Positions 7,851 through 14,189 of a DNA stretch of 14,189 bases are shown here, piece by piece (the stretch's first letter is position 1; every line of letters starts with the position of its first letter). The position numbers were made by a program, and so were the translations under genes. The DNA is from an uncultured Verrucomicrobiota bacterium (lineage in GTDB: Bacteria > Verrucomicrobiota > Verrucomicrobiae > Opitutales > Opitutaceae), in NCBI GenBank assembly GCA_946482165.1, contig CAMLQS010000110.1:1-14189 (forward strand), given 5' to 3'. The notes under the pieces were generated by a model, which made no database searches, was not told the origin of the DNA, and worked only from the letters and a program-made list of their open reading frames with translations.

Positions 7851-9044
7851 CTAAAAGAAGGCGCGCTCGACGGTCCAGTAGAGGCCGGTGGCGGCGATGA
7901 GGGCGCAGGCGGGGATGGCGAGGGTGCGGCGATACCAGGGTTTTTGGCGGAACCAGCCGACGGCCAGGATGGCGAGGGCCAGGACGGCGAGTTGGCCGAA
8001 ATCCACGCCGAAGTTGAACGACAGGAGCGCGGTGAAGAACCGGTCGCCGGGCATAGCCAGCTCCGAGAGCGCGCCGGCGAAGCCGAGGCCGTGGAGAAGG
8101 CCGAAGATGAACACGACCACGAGGCGCGCCGGGCCGACGCGCGGGCGGAAGATGTTTTCCAGGGCGACGAAGGCGATGGAGAGCGCGATGAGCGGCTCGA
8201 CGATGGCGGGCGAGACGCGCACGAGGCCGGCGGCGGCGAGGCCCAGCGTGGTGGTGTGCGCGATCGTGAAGGTGGCGATCTGCGCGGCGAGGGCGCGCCA
8301 GCCGGCCCCAAGAAAATAGAGGCCGAGCACGAAGAGGATGTGGTCGAGCCCGAGCGGAATGATGTGCAGAAAGCCGAGCCAGAGATACTGCGTCACCACG
8401 GCGAGGCCTCCGCGGCCGAAGGGTTCGGGGGCGAGGTCGGGGGGTGGCGTGGCGGGGTCGGCGGATGAGGCGGGCGAGGACGCGGGGCGCCAGGTGAAGG
8501 GGCGCGTGGCGTCGCCGGGGCTTTGCAGCCAACGGGTGCGGGCTTGCGTCTCGCCGGGGGAAATCACGGAGCAGGCGACGGGGAAGACGACGCGGGCGTC
8601 GGAGCGGCTGCGGAGGAGGAAGGTCGTGTCTGCGCGGGCGGGATCGGTGCCGAGGCGGGTTCGCCAGACGACGGCGAGGGTGGCGGGGTCTTTGGCGGAG
8701 CGCGGCGTGGCGGCGTCGGGAGAGGGGAAACTCCAGGAGACGAGGCGCCACGCTTCGGCGGGGGGCGTGAATTCGGGGCGGAGTTGCGCGAGGATTTCGC
8801 CGACGAGGACGGTGACGCGCGGCGCTTGGATCGTGGCGTCGGCGACGGGAAGCGAAGCGGCTTCGGCGGCATCGACGAGGGGCGGGGCGAGATCGGTCTC
8901 GATGCGGAGCTCGACTTCTTCACCGGTGCCCGTCGGGGCGGCGGAGAGCGTGATGCGCGTGAAGTGGAGCGCGTGCGCGGAGAGGTTTGCGCCGCAGAGC
9001 GTGAATAACGCGAGGAGCGTCAACGCGGCGAAGAGGCGGCTCAT
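7851..9044 (-). CDS. HupE/UreJ-family membrane protein with signal peptide
   Basis: 397 residues from ATG 9044. Residues 1-25 form a signal peptide ending in AHA. A roughly 170-residue extracytoplasmic beta-rich region and a Pro/Ala/Ser-rich linker follow. The C-terminal half is a HupE/UreJ-type multi-spanning domain with the conserved histidine segments GFLHIIPLGLDHILFVLGL, FTIAHTTTLGLA and VFIFGLLHGLGFAGAL, and an acidic VEPLIALSIAFVALEN. HupE and UreJ proteins are implicated in nickel or cobalt uptake for hydrogenase and urease. The long extracytoplasmic N-terminus is typical of the variant group, whose substrate is less certain. No hydrogenase or urease gene is in view. A divalent-metal permease upstream of a diiron enzyme gene, or next to a carbonic anhydrase, might be a functional link or chance. 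It is probably co-transcribed with the AurF-like gene 16 bp downstream. Confidence 0.85.
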   Translation of the reverse strand: MSRLFAALTLLALFTLCGANLSAHALHFTRITLSAAPTGTGEEVELRIETDLAPPLVDAAEAASLPVADATIQAPRVTVLVGEILAQLRPEFTPPAEAWRLVSWSFPSPDAATPRSAKDPATLAVVWRTRLGTDPARADTTFLLRSRSDARVVFPVACSVISPGETQARTRWLQSPGDATRPFTWRPASSPASSADPATPPPDLAPEPFGRGGLAVVTQYLWLGFLHIIPLGLDHILFVLGLYFLGAGWRALAAQIATFTIAHTTTLGLAAAGLVRVSPAIVEPLIALSIAFVALENIFRPRVGPARLVVVFIFGLLHGLGFAGALSELAMPGDRFFTALLSFNFGVDFGQLAVLALAILAVGWFRQKPWYRRTLAIPACALIAATGLYWTVERAFF

Positions 9045-9248
9045 ACTGATCGCCGATTGATTAAGGAGGTCGGCATTGAGTCACCGCGCAGGCGGCGTGC
9101 GGATGATCGGCCGAGGTCACGGGCGGAGGGACCGCCCGTCCACCTGGAGTCTGAAGGCGCCAGGGGGCGGCAGCAGGCGGACGGCGGGCATGGGCGGGAC
9201 GGCGGCACGCTTCGGACGGAAGCCGGGGACGGCGTCCCTCCAATAGAG
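9045..9248. repeat. Intergenic spacer with GC-rich palindromes (REP-like)
   Basis: This gap between the carbonic anhydrase stop and the HupE-like start contains two hairpins. ACGGGCGG (9119-9126) pairs with CCGCCCGT (9132-9139) across a 5-base loop, and GGGAC (9226-9230) pairs with GTCCC (9234-9238) across a 3-base loop. Neither is followed by a T-run on the - strand. The first shares the ACGGGCG core with the hairpin at 10291-10309, suggesting a dispersed REP-like family. Any promoter for the HupE/AurF pair should lie in this stretch; I see no convincing -35/-10 pair. Confidence 0.6.
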
Positions 9249-9896
9249 TCACTCGCCGAGGGCGGCGAGGGCGGCTTTGTAGGTGGTCTCGGCTTCGGCG
9301 GCGGAGGAGGCGCTGACCTTCAAGTCGCGGATGTGGCCGTCTTTCAGGCCGTAGATCCAGCCGTGGATGGTGATGGTTTGGCCGCGGTCCCAGGCATCGC
9401 GCACGACGGTGGTTTGGGTGACATTTTGCACCTGCTCGATGACGTTGAGCTCGCAGAGGCGATCCACCCGGGCGCCTTCGTCGGGGAGGGCGCAGAGGCA
9501 GCTGTCGTGTTTCACCTTCACGTCCTGGACGTGGCGCAGCCAGTTGTCGGCGAGGCCCACGCGGTCGCAGCGGAGGGTGGCGCGCACGCCGCCGCAGCCA
9601 TAGTGGCCGACGACCATGACGTGTTTCACCTTCAACACGTCGACGGCGTATTGGAGGACGGAGAGGCAGTTGAGGTCGGCGTGGACGACGACGTTGGCGA
9701 TGTTGCGGTGGACGAAGACTTCGCCGGGAAGCAGGCCGATGATCTCGTTGGCGGGCACGCGGCTGTCGGAGCAGCCAATCCAAAGGTATTCGGGGCTCTG
9801 CTGGCGCGAGAGCTTAACGAAGAATTCGGGATCGCGCTCGGTGATCGACTGGGCCCAGGCGCGGTTCTGGGCGAAGAGGTGGGCGAGATGGTCCAT
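9249..9896 (-). CDS. can: Beta-carbonic anhydrase (Can-type)
   Basis: 215 residues from ATG 9896; a TTG at 9935 is possible but less likely. With the ATG start, the zinc ligands fall at Cys42, Asp44, His98 and Cys101, matching E. coli Can numbering, which supports this start. Motifs are LWIGCSDSRVPA, FVHRNIANVV and VVGHYGCGG. The C-terminal half keeps CELNVIEQVQNV and TIHGWIYGLKDG, as in E. coli Can (220 residues). The enzyme interconverts CO2 and bicarbonate in the cytoplasm as an oligomer. The Asp44-Arg46 pair is that of the allosteric type II group, in which Asp44 can ligate zinc in a closed state. No Shine-Dalgarno sequence is visible before the ATG. It lies 204 bp upstream of the HupE-like gene on the same strand, separated by palindromes, so joint transcription is doubtful. 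Confidence 0.95.
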   Translation of the reverse strand: MDHLAHLFAQNRAWAQSITERDPEFFVKLSRQQSPEYLWIGCSDSRVPANEIIGLLPGEVFVHRNIANVVVHADLNCLSVLQYAVDVLKVKHVMVVGHYGCGGVRATLRCDRVGLADNWLRHVQDVKVKHDSCLCALPDEGARVDRLCELNVIEQVQNVTQTTVVRDAWDRGQTITIHGWIYGLKDGHIRDLKVSASSAAEAETTYKAALAALGE

Positions 9897-10052
9897 CGGT
9901 GCGCGGCAGTGTGCGGGGCGCGGGCCGTGGGCCAAGGAAAAGCTTTAGCGAGGCAAGGGAGGTTCAAAAGGAGCGCTTATACGCTTCTCCCCATGCGCGC
10001 CGAGGGGCTCGGGCCGATGCCGAAGCTTTATGGGCAGGGCTAAAATGAGGGC

Positions 10053-10253
10053 ATGAAAACGAAAACATACCTCTCTTCGCTTCTCGGTGCGCGGTCGTCG
10101 CGCGGCGTCGGTATCACCTCGCTTCACGAGCTTTGCCGCGATGTCCGTCGGCGGCGCGGGGCGATCGGCTGGTCGCTGATGTATCTGGTATTCGGCGGCG
10201 GTTTGATCGGCGCCGTGGTGGTCTACATGCTCGTGAAGATGATCGGCGGGTGA
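10053..10253 (+). CDS. Small single-helix membrane protein, hypothetical
   Basis: 66 residues from ATG 10053. The N-terminal 37 residues are basic and soluble (HELCRDVRRRRG just before the membrane), followed by one hydrophobic helix at about 40-63 (SLMYLVFGGGLIGAVVVYML) and a short end. It is not recognised as a known family. TAAAAT at 10042-10047 lies just upstream and could be a -10 element placing the transcript start close to the ATG, but no matching -35 is seen. GAGG at 10047-10050 is too close to the ATG to be a normal ribosome site. Its coding look (basic stretch plus clean helix) and isolated position support a real small gene, but with moderate confidence. It converges on pilT. Confidence 0.55.
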   Translation: MKTKTYLSSLLGARSSRGVGITSLHELCRDVRRRRGAIGWSLMYLVFGGGLIGAVVVYMLVKMIGG

Positions 10254-10290
10254 GACCGGCCGGGGAAGCGGATCGGGGGGGCGTCGATCC

Positions 10291-10309
10291 CACGGGCGGG
10301 ACGCCCGTG
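10291..10309. terminator. Hairpin between convergent genes (terminator or REP-like)
   Basis: CACGGGCG pairs with CGCCCGTG across a GGA loop: an 8-bp perfect GC-rich stem between the stop of the small membrane-protein gene (10253) and the stop of pilT (10322). There is no T-run on either strand, so it is not a canonical intrinsic terminator. It may work bidirectionally with other factors or protect 3' ends. The ACGGGCG core recurs at 9119-9139, hinting at a dispersed repeat family. Confidence 0.55.
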
Positions 10310-10321
10310 CCACACAGGGGC

Positions 10322-11377
10322 TCAGGCGACGCGGCGCTTGAGGAGGTCCGGGTGGCGGGCGCGGCTCATGGCGACGTCGTAGGTGATGCGGCACTTCGTG
10401 TAGAGCGCGTGCAGCGACGTATCCATCAATTGCATACCCTCGCGCGTTCCGGTCTGCATGGTGTTGTCGAGCTGGTGGAGCTGGTTTTCCCGGATAAGGT
10501 TCCGGATGGCGCCGTTGGCGATCATGAGCTCGCAGGCGAGCGCGCGGCCGCCGTCGAGCGAGGGGAGGAGCTCCTGCGAGACGATGCCCAGGATGCTGTT
10601 TGAAAGCTGCATCACCACCTGGCGCTGGGCGTTGCCCTCGAAGGTGCCGATGATGCGCTCGATGGCCTGGCTGGTGCTGGGCGAGTGCATGGTGGCGAGG
10701 ACGAGGTGGCCGGTCTCGGCGGCGTTGAGCGCGGTGGCGATGGCGCCGTGGTCGCGCATCTCGCCGACGACGATGACGTCGGGGTCCTGGCGCAGGGCGT
10801 GGATGAGGGCGCGGGAAAAGGATTTGGTGTCGGTGAGGACCTCCTGTTGCACGACGATGGCGAGGTTGTTCTCGTGGACGTATTCGATGGGGTCCTCGAT
10901 GGTGACGATCTTGCAGCGGCGCTCGCGGTTGATGAGGTCGACGAGGTAGTTGAGCGTGGTGGTCTTGCCGGCGCCGGTGGGGCCGGTGATGAGGATGAGC
11001 CCGTTTCGGCGGCGGACGAGATCGTCGATCTTGGCGGGGAGGCCGAGCTCCTCGCGGGAGAAAATGCGGTGGCCGCAGAAGCGGATGCTGAGCTCGGGCA
11101 GGCCGTTGCGTCGGTAGAGGGTGACGCGCATGCGGCCGACGGCGGCGTGGTGGAGCGAGACGCAGAGCTCCCAGTCGCGCTCGAAGGCGGCGAGTTGGAG
11201 GGGGTTGAGCATGGCCGCGAGCATAGCCGCGGTGTCCTCGACGGTGACGGGGCCGGCGTCGGCGAAGAGGATCTCGCCGTTGACGCGGAGGCTGGGCGCC
11301 ACGCCCACGATGAGGTGGAGGTCGGAGGCGCGGGACTCGGCGACAAGGGTGAAGAGGCGGTCGAGCTTTGGGGTCAT
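10322..11377 (-). CDS. pilT: PilT-family type IV pilus twitching ATPase
   Basis: 351 residues from ATG 11377, which overlaps the TPR gene's stop as ATGA. The N-terminal PAS-like domain (SRASDLHLIVG, about 15-25) is followed by the RecA-like ATPase core: Walker A GPTGAGKTT (132-140), Asp box TIEDPIEYVHE (159-169), Walker B region ALRQDPDVIVVGEMRD (194-209) and His box ETGHLVLATMHS (221-232). Near the C-terminus, NGAIRNLIRENQLHQL matches the PilT-type AIRNLIRE signature, pointing to retraction rather than PilB-type assembly. PilT hexamers hydrolyse ATP at the inner membrane to depolymerise pilin and power twitching. No other pilus genes are in view; PilT paralogs far from pil operons are common. 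It is the last gene of a coupled three-gene set, so the upstream TPR and membrane proteins may be partners. Confidence 0.93.
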   Translation of the reverse strand: MTPKLDRLFTLVAESRASDLHLIVGVAPSLRVNGEILFADAGPVTVEDTAAMLAAMLNPLQLAAFERDWELCVSLHHAAVGRMRVTLYRRNGLPELSIRFCGHRIFSREELGLPAKIDDLVRRRNGLILITGPTGAGKTTTLNYLVDLINRERRCKIVTIEDPIEYVHENNLAIVVQQEVLTDTKSFSRALIHALRQDPDVIVVGEMRDHGAIATALNAAETGHLVLATMHSPSTSQAIERIIGTFEGNAQRQVVMQLSNSILGIVSQELLPSLDGGRALACELMIANGAIRNLIRENQLHQLDNTMQTGTREGMQLMDTSLHALYTKCRITYDVAMSRARHPDLLKRRVA

Positions 11378-12141
11378 GCGAAGCGGGAGCGGAAGCGGCG
11401 GAGGAGGCGGGAGAAGGCGCCGGTGTCGGCGATGGACAAGGTGAGCTCGTGGATGCCGGGGAGGGCGGCGTCGAGCTGGGCGGCCTGGGCGAGGGACTGG
11501 CGGGCGCGGCCGGCGATGCCGAGGGCGAGCTCGAGGCGGGCGACCTCTAGCCAGGCGACGGCGCGCTCGGGGGCGAGCTCGACGGCCCGGCGGGCGTGGG
11601 CGAGGGCCTGGGCGAAACGGCGGTAGAAGGCGTGGATGCGGGCGGCGAGCCAGTGGAGGGTCCAGTCGCGGGGGCGGAGGGCGAGGGCGCGTTCGAAGCA
11701 GTAGGGCGCGCCGGAGTCGTCGCGGGAGAGGAGGACCTCGCCGCGGGCGAGCCAGACGTAGGGGGTGTCGCCGCGCTCCTCGAAGGAGGCGTCGGAGAAG
11801 GCCATGGCGGCGCCGGGCTCGCCGGCGCGGGCGAGGACGACGCCCTTGGCGGCGAGGAGCTCGGGGTCCTTGGGGAAGCGTTCGAGGGCCTTGTCGACCC
11901 AGAGCTTGGCCTCGCGGTATTCGCCGAGCTCGACGAGCATGCGGACCTGGGCGCACCAGGCGTGGGTGTTGGCGGCGTTGTGCTCGAGGACGCGGGAGTA
12001 GGAGCGGAGGGCGAGGTCGTAGCGACCGTTTTGATACAGCCCGGTCGCCTCGGACAAGTGCCAGGCCTCGTCGCGGACGGCGTCGCCGCGGTTGTCGTCG
12101 CGGTCGACGGGGCCGAGTTCGAGGTTGTTGAAGCGGCTCAT
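11374..12141 (-). CDS. TPR-repeat protein, pilT-coupled
   Basis: 255 residues from ATG 12141; ATGA overlaps at both ends couple it to the membrane-protein gene and to pilT. After a polar 25-residue N-terminus, at least five to six TPR-like helix pairs run from about residue 27 to 230, for example ATGLYQNGRYDLALRSYSRV, GEYREAKLWVDKALERFPKD and RFAQALAHARRAVELAPERA. The C-terminus is basic (FSRLLRRFRSRFA). TPR arrays bind proteins rather than catalyse reactions, so it is probably an adaptor. No signal peptide is seen, so it should be cytoplasmic, where it could contact the PilT hexamer. The frame stays open far upstream, but the upstream part overlaps the membrane-protein gene in another phase and is not counted. 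Confidence 0.85.
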   Translation of the reverse strand: MSRFNNLELGPVDRDDNRGDAVRDEAWHLSEATGLYQNGRYDLALRSYSRVLEHNAANTHAWCAQVRMLVELGEYREAKLWVDKALERFPKDPELLAAKGVVLARAGEPGAAMAFSDASFEERGDTPYVWLARGEVLLSRDDSGAPYCFERALALRPRDWTLHWLAARIHAFYRRFAQALAHARRAVELAPERAVAWLEVARLELALGIAGRARQSLAQAAQLDAALPGIHELTLSIADTGAFSRLLRRFRSRFA

Positions 12142-13037
12142 GGGGTTTGCTTGTGCCAAAACCAACGTTTGTAAGGCCGGCCGACGAGCGCGGATTGGGG
12201 GACGCGGCCGATGTCGGCGGGGAGGGTGCCGGCGGAACCTTGGGCGAAGTTGAAGACGACGGGCCAGATGAAGGCCTCGTCGGGGGCGAGGAGGACCTGG
12301 TTCTTGAATGGCATGCGGGGGAGCGCGGGATGGGGCGCGTCGTCCACGAGGTAGCGGTCGCCGTCGAAGACGATGGTCCGGTCGGGGGCGGCCGCCAGGA
12401 CGCGGCCCCAGTAGATGCCTTCGCGGACGCGGTAGCCTCCGTAGCTGCGTTGCTGCAGGCGGTAGGCGACGAGTTCTCCGGCGCGAGCGGGGGCGGGCGT
12501 GGAGGAGGGGGAGATGAGGACGGGGCCGTCCTTGCCGGCGATCGCGATCAGGTGCGGCGCGATGACGCGGGAGGCGATCATGGTAAGGAGGAGGGCGGCT
12601 ACGAGCGCGACAAACAGGCGGCGAAGAATGTGAACGGGATAGGGGAAAAAGGAGGTGACGCGGAGGTCGGAGCAGGCGACGGCGGCGATGGCGTGGGCCC
12701 CGGCGGCGAGCCCGAAGGCGGCGGAGCCCGCGGGGCGGCCGTATTCGGTGAGGGCGAAGAAGAGCGCGCCCCAGAAGATGGGGAGGCCGATGCGCCGCCA
12801 ACGGGGATTGGGCAGGAGATAAAAGCCGAGCGAGGGAACAAAGGCCGCGCCGAGGGTGGAGGAGGTGACGGAGAAGGACGCGGCCACCGCCTGGAGGGCT
12901 GAGACGGCCGGACTCTGACGGATTTCTCCGATGCGGGAACGGCGGCGGAAGGCGAACCAGGCGCGCCACAAGCCGCCGCCGCGACCGGCGCGGGGCGGGG
13001 CGTAAGGGGAGTCGGCGCTGGGGTCGGCGGGGGGCAA
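12138..13037 (-). CDS. Membrane protein with signal-peptidase-like (S26) C-terminal domain
   Basis: 299 residues if it starts at TTG 13037. The start is uncertain: no ATG precedes the membrane part in frame, and an open frame back to TTG 13157 crosses hairpins and a 7-bp tandem repeat, so that part is probably noncoding. Hydrophobic segments lie at about 47-75, 84-97, 104-123 and 140-164. The C-terminal half (170-299) resembles the beta-rich S26 signal peptidase fold: PARAGELVAYRL (GD-type loop), GRVLAAAPDRTIVFDGDRYL (where KRVVGLPGD is usual), LLAPDEAFIWP and RVPQSALVGRPYKRWFW. The expected catalytic Lys appears to be Gly/Trp, and the SM.PT nucleophile motif is only vaguely echoed by SPSSTPAP, so proteolysis is doubtful. 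ATGA overlap with the TPR gene places it in the pilT set. It may be a membrane anchor or degenerate peptidase. Confidence 0.65.
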   Translation of the reverse strand: MPPADPSADSPYAPPRAGRGGGLWRAWFAFRRRSRIGEIRQSPAVSALQAVAASFSVTSSTLGAAFVPSLGFYLLPNPRWRRIGLPIFWGALFFALTEYGRPAGSAAFGLAAGAHAIAAVACSDLRVTSFFPYPVHILRRLFVALVAALLLTMIASRVIAPHLIAIAGKDGPVLISPSSTPAPARAGELVAYRLQQRSYGGYRVREGIYWGRVLAAAPDRTIVFDGDRYLVDDAPHPALPRMPFKNQVLLAPDEAFIWPVVFNFAQGSAGTLPADIGRVPQSALVGRPYKRWFWHKQTP

Positions 13038-13092
13038 GGGAGCGTGGAGCCAGGAGCAGGGAGCTCGGATCAGGGAGTTTGGAGCGAAGGAC
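13037..13092. repeat. Degenerate 7-bp tandem repeat (about 8 units)
   Basis: Eight consecutive heptamers share an nnGGAGC pattern: AGGGAGC, GTGGAGC, CAGGAGC, AGGGAGC, TCGGATC, AGGGAGT, TTGGAGC and GAAGGAC. The array lies just upstream of the putative TTG start of the membrane-protein gene and downstream of the DUF2997 gene, so it is in the leader or promoter region. The last units diverge most. Confidence 0.65.
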
Positions 13093-13105
13093 GGGGCGCT
13101 GTGGG

Positions 13106-13143
13106 CCCGGCCAACGGCCGGGCAGCCAGACCAGCGGTCTGGC
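13106..13143. repeat. Twin tandem hairpins (REP-like)
   Basis: Two adjacent perfect stems lie 26 bases past the stop of the DUF2997 gene. CCCGGCC/GGCCGGG with loop AAC spans 13106-13122, and GCCAGACC/GGTCTGGC with loop AGC spans 13125-13143. Both have the core CC-A(A/G)C-GG, which suggests two copies of one unit rather than chance. No T-run follows. They may stabilise or end the DUF2997 transcript, or be a mobile REP pair. Confidence 0.6.
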
Positions 13144-13169
13144 CTAGATGGAGCCAAGGCGGCGCGCGA

Positions 13170-13370
13170 CTAGTGGCGTTGGTCGAGGCGGATCTGGACC
13201 TGTTCCTCGGGGCCGTAGAACTCGTGGGTGGGTTGCTGGGATTGCAGCTCGCCGACGATTTGCCGGAAGAACTCCATGGCTTCGAGGCAGCGTTTGCCGG
13301 AGTAGCCGGAGACCTTGAGCTCTACCTGGCCGTCGGGGGCGACGATGATCTCGTATTCGCGGTTGGGCAT
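13170..13370 (-). CDS. DUF2997 family small protein
   Basis: 66 residues from ATG 13370. The first half reads as a short beta-hairpin with the family pattern EIIVAPDGQVELKVSGYSGK followed by RCLEAMEFF, where the PDG and G..G..C elements are typical of DUF2997; the C-terminus ends YGPEEQVQIRLDQRH. No catalytic function is known for this family. In cyanobacteria and some other bacteria, DUF2997 genes tend to lie beside DUF1257 (Ycf35-like) genes and sometimes an AAA ATPase. Here a probable DUF1257-like gene lies immediately upstream on the same strand, which supports the call. The ATG has no clear Shine-Dalgarno sequence. Twin hairpins lie just beyond its stop. Confidence 0.72.
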   Translation of the reverse strand: MPNREYEIIVAPDGQVELKVSGYSGKRCLEAMEFFRQIVGELQSQQPTHEFYGPEEQVQIRLDQRH

Positions 13371-13393
13371 GGGGGATGCGGGGAAAGGTTATT

Positions 13394-13485
13394 TAACCAC
13401 GGACGCCACGGATGGGCGCGGATGCGGAGCAATGCGAAGGAGCAGGGCCCTTGTCCGTGCGGTCTCCGTGGGCATCCGTGGTGGA
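13394..13485. repeat. Imperfect inverted-repeat element (AACCACGGA type)
   Basis: The left arm from 13395 (AACCACGGACGCCACGGA) and the right arm at 13464-13483 (ending GGCATCCGTGGT) form an imperfect inverted pair. Both carry the CCACGGA/TCCGTGG motif more than once, so the arms also contain internal direct repeats. Elements of this 'accACGGA...' style recur in intergenic DNA of some Verrucomicrobiota and Planctomycetota genomes (from memory). It separates the DUF1257-like and DUF2997 genes and contains no ORF of its own. Confidence 0.6.
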
Positions 13486-13505
13486 AGGTGGTTTTGGCGG
13501 CGGCT

Positions 13506-13976
13506 TTAGTTTTCCCAGTGGCGGACGCGGAGGCGGATGGAGCCGTCGTCCTCGCGCACCTCCTCGACCACGGAAAAATCGCGGGCCTGCATCTCGTCCT
13601 TCAGGCGTTGATGGACGTAACTCTGGACGACGGCGCGGGAGAGTTCCTCCCCGGCGGCGCGGAGGTTGTCGTCGGACAGATGGCCGAAGACGCAGAGCGA
13701 GGCGCGGTTGCGGGCGTCGCGGGAGAAGATGACGGTGACGCCGGCCCGGTGGACGGTGATGCGCTGGTCGCGGCCGAGGGTGCCGGTGACGAGTTCGCTG
13801 TTGGAGACCTCGAGCTCGATGCGTTTGCCGGAGCGGATGGCTTCGGCGACGATTTTGGCGGAGCTGCGCTCGTCGAGGACCGAGTAGCCAAGGGAGGTGG
13901 CGGCGGCGACGACGGCGGCGCTAAAGGCGGGCCAGCCGGCGACGACAACGGGGGCGAGAATGCAGACGACGCTCAT
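13506..13976 (-). CDS. DUF1257/Ycf35-like protein
   Basis: 156 residues from ATG 13976; no Shine-Dalgarno sequence is visible. The C-terminal 45 residues (SYVHQRLKDEMQARDFSVVE, then DDGSIRLRVRHW) match the ending typical of DUF1257/Ycf35 proteins, a tyrosine-led helix followed by E...DGSI.L..R.W. The N-terminal half (MSVVCILAPVVVAGWPAFSA, then ATSLGYSVLDE) fits a ferredoxin-like first strand and helix but is less typical. Hydrophobicity near the N-terminus is not strong enough for a clear membrane helix. Function is unknown. Its pairing with a DUF2997 gene downstream on the same strand is the usual neighbourhood and is the main support. The family member is inferred from the C-terminus and context, so confidence is moderate. 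Confidence 0.55.
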   Translation of the reverse strand: MSVVCILAPVVVAGWPAFSAAVVAAATSLGYSVLDERSSAKIVAEAIRSGKRIELEVSNSELVTGTLGRDQRITVHRAGVTVIFSRDARNRASLCVFGHLSDDNLRAAGEELSRAVVQSYVHQRLKDEMQARDFSVVEEVREDDGSIRLRVRHWEN

Positions 13977-14054
13977 GGGGTGTGCCGAGTTTGACCGAGG
14001 CGGCGGCGTTTCCTCACGCGCGGCGTCGTGATTTTGAGCGCGAAGGGCGCGGGC

Positions 14055-14189
14055 CTAGGGATTGGATGGAACGTGGAAGACGGCGGCGCGCTGCTCCGGG
14101 GTGAAGCGATGGATGGCGAAGGCCGTGAGGAAGAGGGCGAGCAGGGCCAGCAGGCTGAGGATCAGCGTGAGGGCGAAAAAGGGGCGGGT
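14055..14189 (-). CDS. C-terminal end of a membrane protein, 5' partial
   Basis: The - strand frame is open from the window edge to TAG at 14055-14057, giving 44 residues. It begins TRPFFALTLILSLLALLALF, a strong single membrane helix, and ends with a polar tail FTPEQRAAVFHVPSNP. Only the end is visible, so family and start are unknown. It lies 78 bases upstream of the DUF1257-like gene on the same strand and may be co-transcribed. The clean helix followed by a soluble tail and a single stop favours a real gene end over chance. Confidence 0.6.
   Translation of the reverse strand, partial: TRPFFALTLILSLLALLALFLTAFAIHRFTPEQRAAVFHVPSNP

Noticed and set aside
6872..7900. 342-residue + strand open frame across the AurF-like gene
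   Set aside because: The - strand frame has complete metal-ligand motifs, while this frame has no recognisable domain; GC-rich coding DNA often leaves the opposite strand open.
9897..9935. TTG start at 9935 extending the carbonic anhydrase by 13 residues
   Set aside because: Starting at ATG 9896 places all four zinc-site residues at the E. coli Can positions; the extension has no family match.
9057..10043. Long + strand open frame antisense to the carbonic anhydrase, with a strong Shine-Dalgarno-like TTAAGGAGGT at 9061-9070
   Set aside because: The translation is low-complexity (Gly/Val/Ala/Asp) and mirrors the carbonic anhydrase on the other strand; no ATG or GTG lies at the right distance after the GGAGG.
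13037..13143. Possible CRISPR array in the repeat-rich spacer
   Set aside because: The units are only 7 bp with no spacers, and the palindromes are two different short stems; no cas gene is nearby.
13038..13157. N-terminal extension of the S26-like membrane protein to TTG 13157
   Set aside because: It would translate twin hairpins and a 7-bp tandem array, and the peptide is Pro/Ser/Ala-rich without domain character.
13044..13994. 316-residue + strand open frame across the DUF2997/DUF1257-like region
   Set aside because: It runs through the repeats and antisense to two better-supported genes, and its composition is the Gly/Asp/Val-rich type of shadow frames.

Overview
The window is GC-rich with dense, mostly overlapping genes, and reads as one end of a draft or metagenomic contig: bases 1-22 match the 3' end of the Illumina TruSeq read-1 adapter. 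The gene content (PilT with TPR and membrane partners, a DUF1257-like/DUF2997 pair, REP-like palindromes and an 'AACCACGGA' type repeat) fits Verrucomicrobiota, plausibly Opitutaceae. That placement is inference from gene style, not from a marker gene.

Left part, + strand (25-6929): a tightly packed operon of seven genes in which nearly every stop overlaps or abuts the next start. In order: a 5'-truncated B12-binding-type radical SAM protein, a second paralogous one, a two-lobed GNAT-like protein, a second GNAT-like protein, a GH3-family (acyl-adenylate/amide synthetase-like) protein, and two small paralogous four-helix membrane proteins. Facing it on the - strand and ending 5 bp away is an AurF-like diiron oxygenase (6935-7834) with a complete set of metal-ligand motifs, preceded 16 bp upstream by a HupE/UreJ-type membrane protein. 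Radical SAM, acyltransferase, acyl-amide ligase and N-oxygenase-like genes together suggest an uncharacterised small-molecule, lipid or membrane-component pathway. This is the most interesting part of the window; its product cannot be named from sequence.

Middle (9045-10321): a spacer with GC-rich palindromes, then a beta-carbonic anhydrase (- strand, ortholog-like to E. coli Can), a 66-residue single-helix membrane protein (+ strand), and a hairpin between two convergent gene ends.

Right part, - strand (10322-14189): reading right to left, the C-terminus of a membrane protein cut by the window edge, a DUF1257/Ycf35-like protein, an inverted-repeat element, a DUF2997 protein, a repeat-rich spacer (twin hairpins plus a degenerate 7-bp tandem array), then a three-gene translationally coupled set: a membrane protein with a signal-peptidase-like C-terminal half apparently lacking the catalytic lysine, a TPR protein, and a PilT-type ATPase. 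No tRNA, rRNA, CRISPR or transposase gene was seen.
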